DNA from: Ampelomyces quisqualis
Lineage: Eukaryota; Ascomycota; Dothideomycetes; Pleosporales; Phaeosphaeriaceae
Reading direction: 5' to 3'
Length of the DNA stretch: 64,000 nt
Assembly: GCA_018398575.1 (NCBI GenBank)
Contig: JAGTXZ010000018.1
Coordinates: forward strand, 992,001-1,056,000
The notes under the pieces were generated by a model. It was not told the origin of the DNA. It saw only the letters and a list, made by a program, of their open reading frames with translations, and searched no databases. A program made the translations under genes and the position numbers. Shown piece after piece: positions 62,813 to 64,000 of this stretch (its first letter is position 1; every line of letters begins with the position of its first letter).

Positions 62813-64000
62813 CTAAGTAGGTAGGTTAAGAGCTAATTACAAAATTAATTAAGATGCGCACAAGTGCAAATCTTCTAACTAAGCTCTAGCTATATATTAT
62901 AAATGCGGCTGCCTACCTATACAGCATAAGCCTATTATAAATCTATAGTTTTTAATCCCTAAATAAGGTCTTGCACGCCTAGTTTAGGCAATATTTTTAA
63001 TAGTACAAGCTAGCAATTACTAGGCACAGGACTACTAATCTACGCCCAAATTAGAGTAGTATTTATGCCTATAGCTGCAGAGCGTATCCCCTTGATCGCG
63101 ACTAAGCAGCAGGCAAAAATAAGCAAGAGTTTAAAGTTAACTCTTATAGCTATATTAGATATCTAGTAGGCTATTAAGCCTCTTATATCTATTATATATA
63201 GGTTCTATTAATTAATTAAGTAATTGTATTAAGGGACGTTACCTTTAATAAATCTATATTCTACTCTAGCAACTAAGAAGATAAGATGCCTAAAGAGCAG
63301 GTGCTTAAGATTATAGATATTTTACACGTTAGGGAACTAGATAATCCTAGGTAGAATATTAACCTGCCTGTTCTACAGGATTAACTAAGCTAGGAAATTA
63401 CTAAGGTTACTAAGCAGCAGCTTAGGGGTAAGCATCTAATCCTAATGATTACAAAGACTAGCTAATCTTATAATTATAAAAGAAAGAAAGTAGAAACTAA
63501 GAGAAGTACTAGCAGGGCTAGCAAGCATTTAGGAATCCTCTTAGACTAAAGTAAATATACTAGGCTTGTTACGCTAGAGGCAACTCTAGAACTAGATAAA
63601 TTATCTAGTATTAAGCTTATTAAGCGCGCAGGATCTAACAGCTAAGGACTATTGCTAGGTTCTAAAAGAGCTGGCCTATTAGTATCTAGGGATTAGATAG
63701 GTTCCTAACAGGATAGGTAGTTAGCCTTTTTCTCTCCTGCTACTTAACCTAAGAGTAGTAACTCTAGAGCCCTAGACAAAGCAGGATTAGTAAATCCTTT
63801 TACACAATTAAGTTATTAACTATAAAGAGCAGCTCTTAAGATTAACAAACTACTAAGTTAATATATGCTGCTTTGCTGCAAAAAGGATTACAATAATTAG
63901 ATAGGGGGTAAAAGTATAAATACATTAATTACAGATCTATTAGTAGATTACTAGAAACATAATTTTAAGAATACTTTCCTCCTAGGCCTTATAGAAGCCT

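Larger units (their letters stand above)
58794..64000 (+). mobile_element. Ty1/copia retrotransposon, RIP-inactivated, runs off window
   Basis: 5' LTR at 58,794-58,980 (187 bp, TGTAACA...TATAACA). Gag at about 59,400-60,190. Gag-pre-integrase motif HKRLGYLGQQAL at about 60,936. Integrase-core segments ending (I)YQDNNTATLP near 61,290 and YYTRISQ near 61,400. The linker before reverse transcriptase, LRDVTFNKSIF, is at about 63,225-63,260. Stops at Trp/Gln positions show RIP. Reverse transcriptase, RNase H and the 3' LTR lie beyond the window. A 1,387-bp segment inside is tandemly duplicated (separate entry). Confidence 0.88.

Overview
This window looks like nuclear DNA of a filamentous ascomycete, most likely a dothideomycete (Pleosporales-like). 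That placement is inference: it rests on short GT-AG introns, CT-rich fungal promoters, a class III alcohol dehydrogenase with tiny 5' exons, and two blocks of extremely A+T-rich repetitive DNA carrying the marks of repeat-induced point mutation (RIP). In those blocks Trp and Gln codons have become stops, and an Asp pair in a reverse-transcriptase active site has become Asn.

Layout. Positions 1-3,230 are an A+T-rich transposon block: the end of an 844-bp-type non-autonomous DNA element, a truncated Ty3/gypsy copy and an (ATT)n microsatellite. Positions about 3,230-10,150 are a normal-GC gene island with four intact genes: a small low-complexity protein (-), a SET-domain protein (+), a peroxiredoxin-like AhpC/TSA protein (+) and S-(hydroxymethyl)glutathione dehydrogenase (+). 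Positions about 10,150-64,000 are a second A+T-rich block made of nested transposons.

The second block can be untangled. A giant DNA transposon of about 18.5 kb (copy 2, + orientation) occupies 11,461-13,147 plus 39,959-56,732. A second member of the same family (copy 1, - orientation, 13,148-39,956) is inserted inside it with a TT target duplication, so most of 11-57 kb is a huge imperfect inverted repeat. Copy 1 itself received a 7,112-bp chromodomain Ty3/gypsy element (25,384-32,495; target duplication GTAAC/GCAAC) and an 844-bp non-autonomous element (20,883-21,726; target duplication TA). The sister copy supplies an uninterrupted empty site for the two insertions inside copy 1, and copy 1 supplies one for its own insertion into copy 2. 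To the right lie another piece of the 844-bp family, an unclassified relic, and a Ty1/copia element whose gag-integrase segment is tandemly duplicated (1,387-bp unit) and which runs off the window.

The most notable system is the giant transposon. It ends in CGTTAGGAAAA at both sides, makes 2-bp TN target duplications, has GTCGC-type subterminal repeats, and carries remnants of two unrelated transposases: a Plavaka-like (CACTA-Mirage-Chapaev group) gene and a pogo/CENP-B-type DDE gene. These are transcribed away from a central region rich in minisatellites, and at least two further long coding tracts are unrecognised. The 844-bp element has one end of each type and looks like its non-autonomous passenger. 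It is much less RIP-mutated, so it moved later than the giant copies decayed. The four island genes are ordinary housekeeping or regulatory genes with no obvious functional tie to each other or to the elements.
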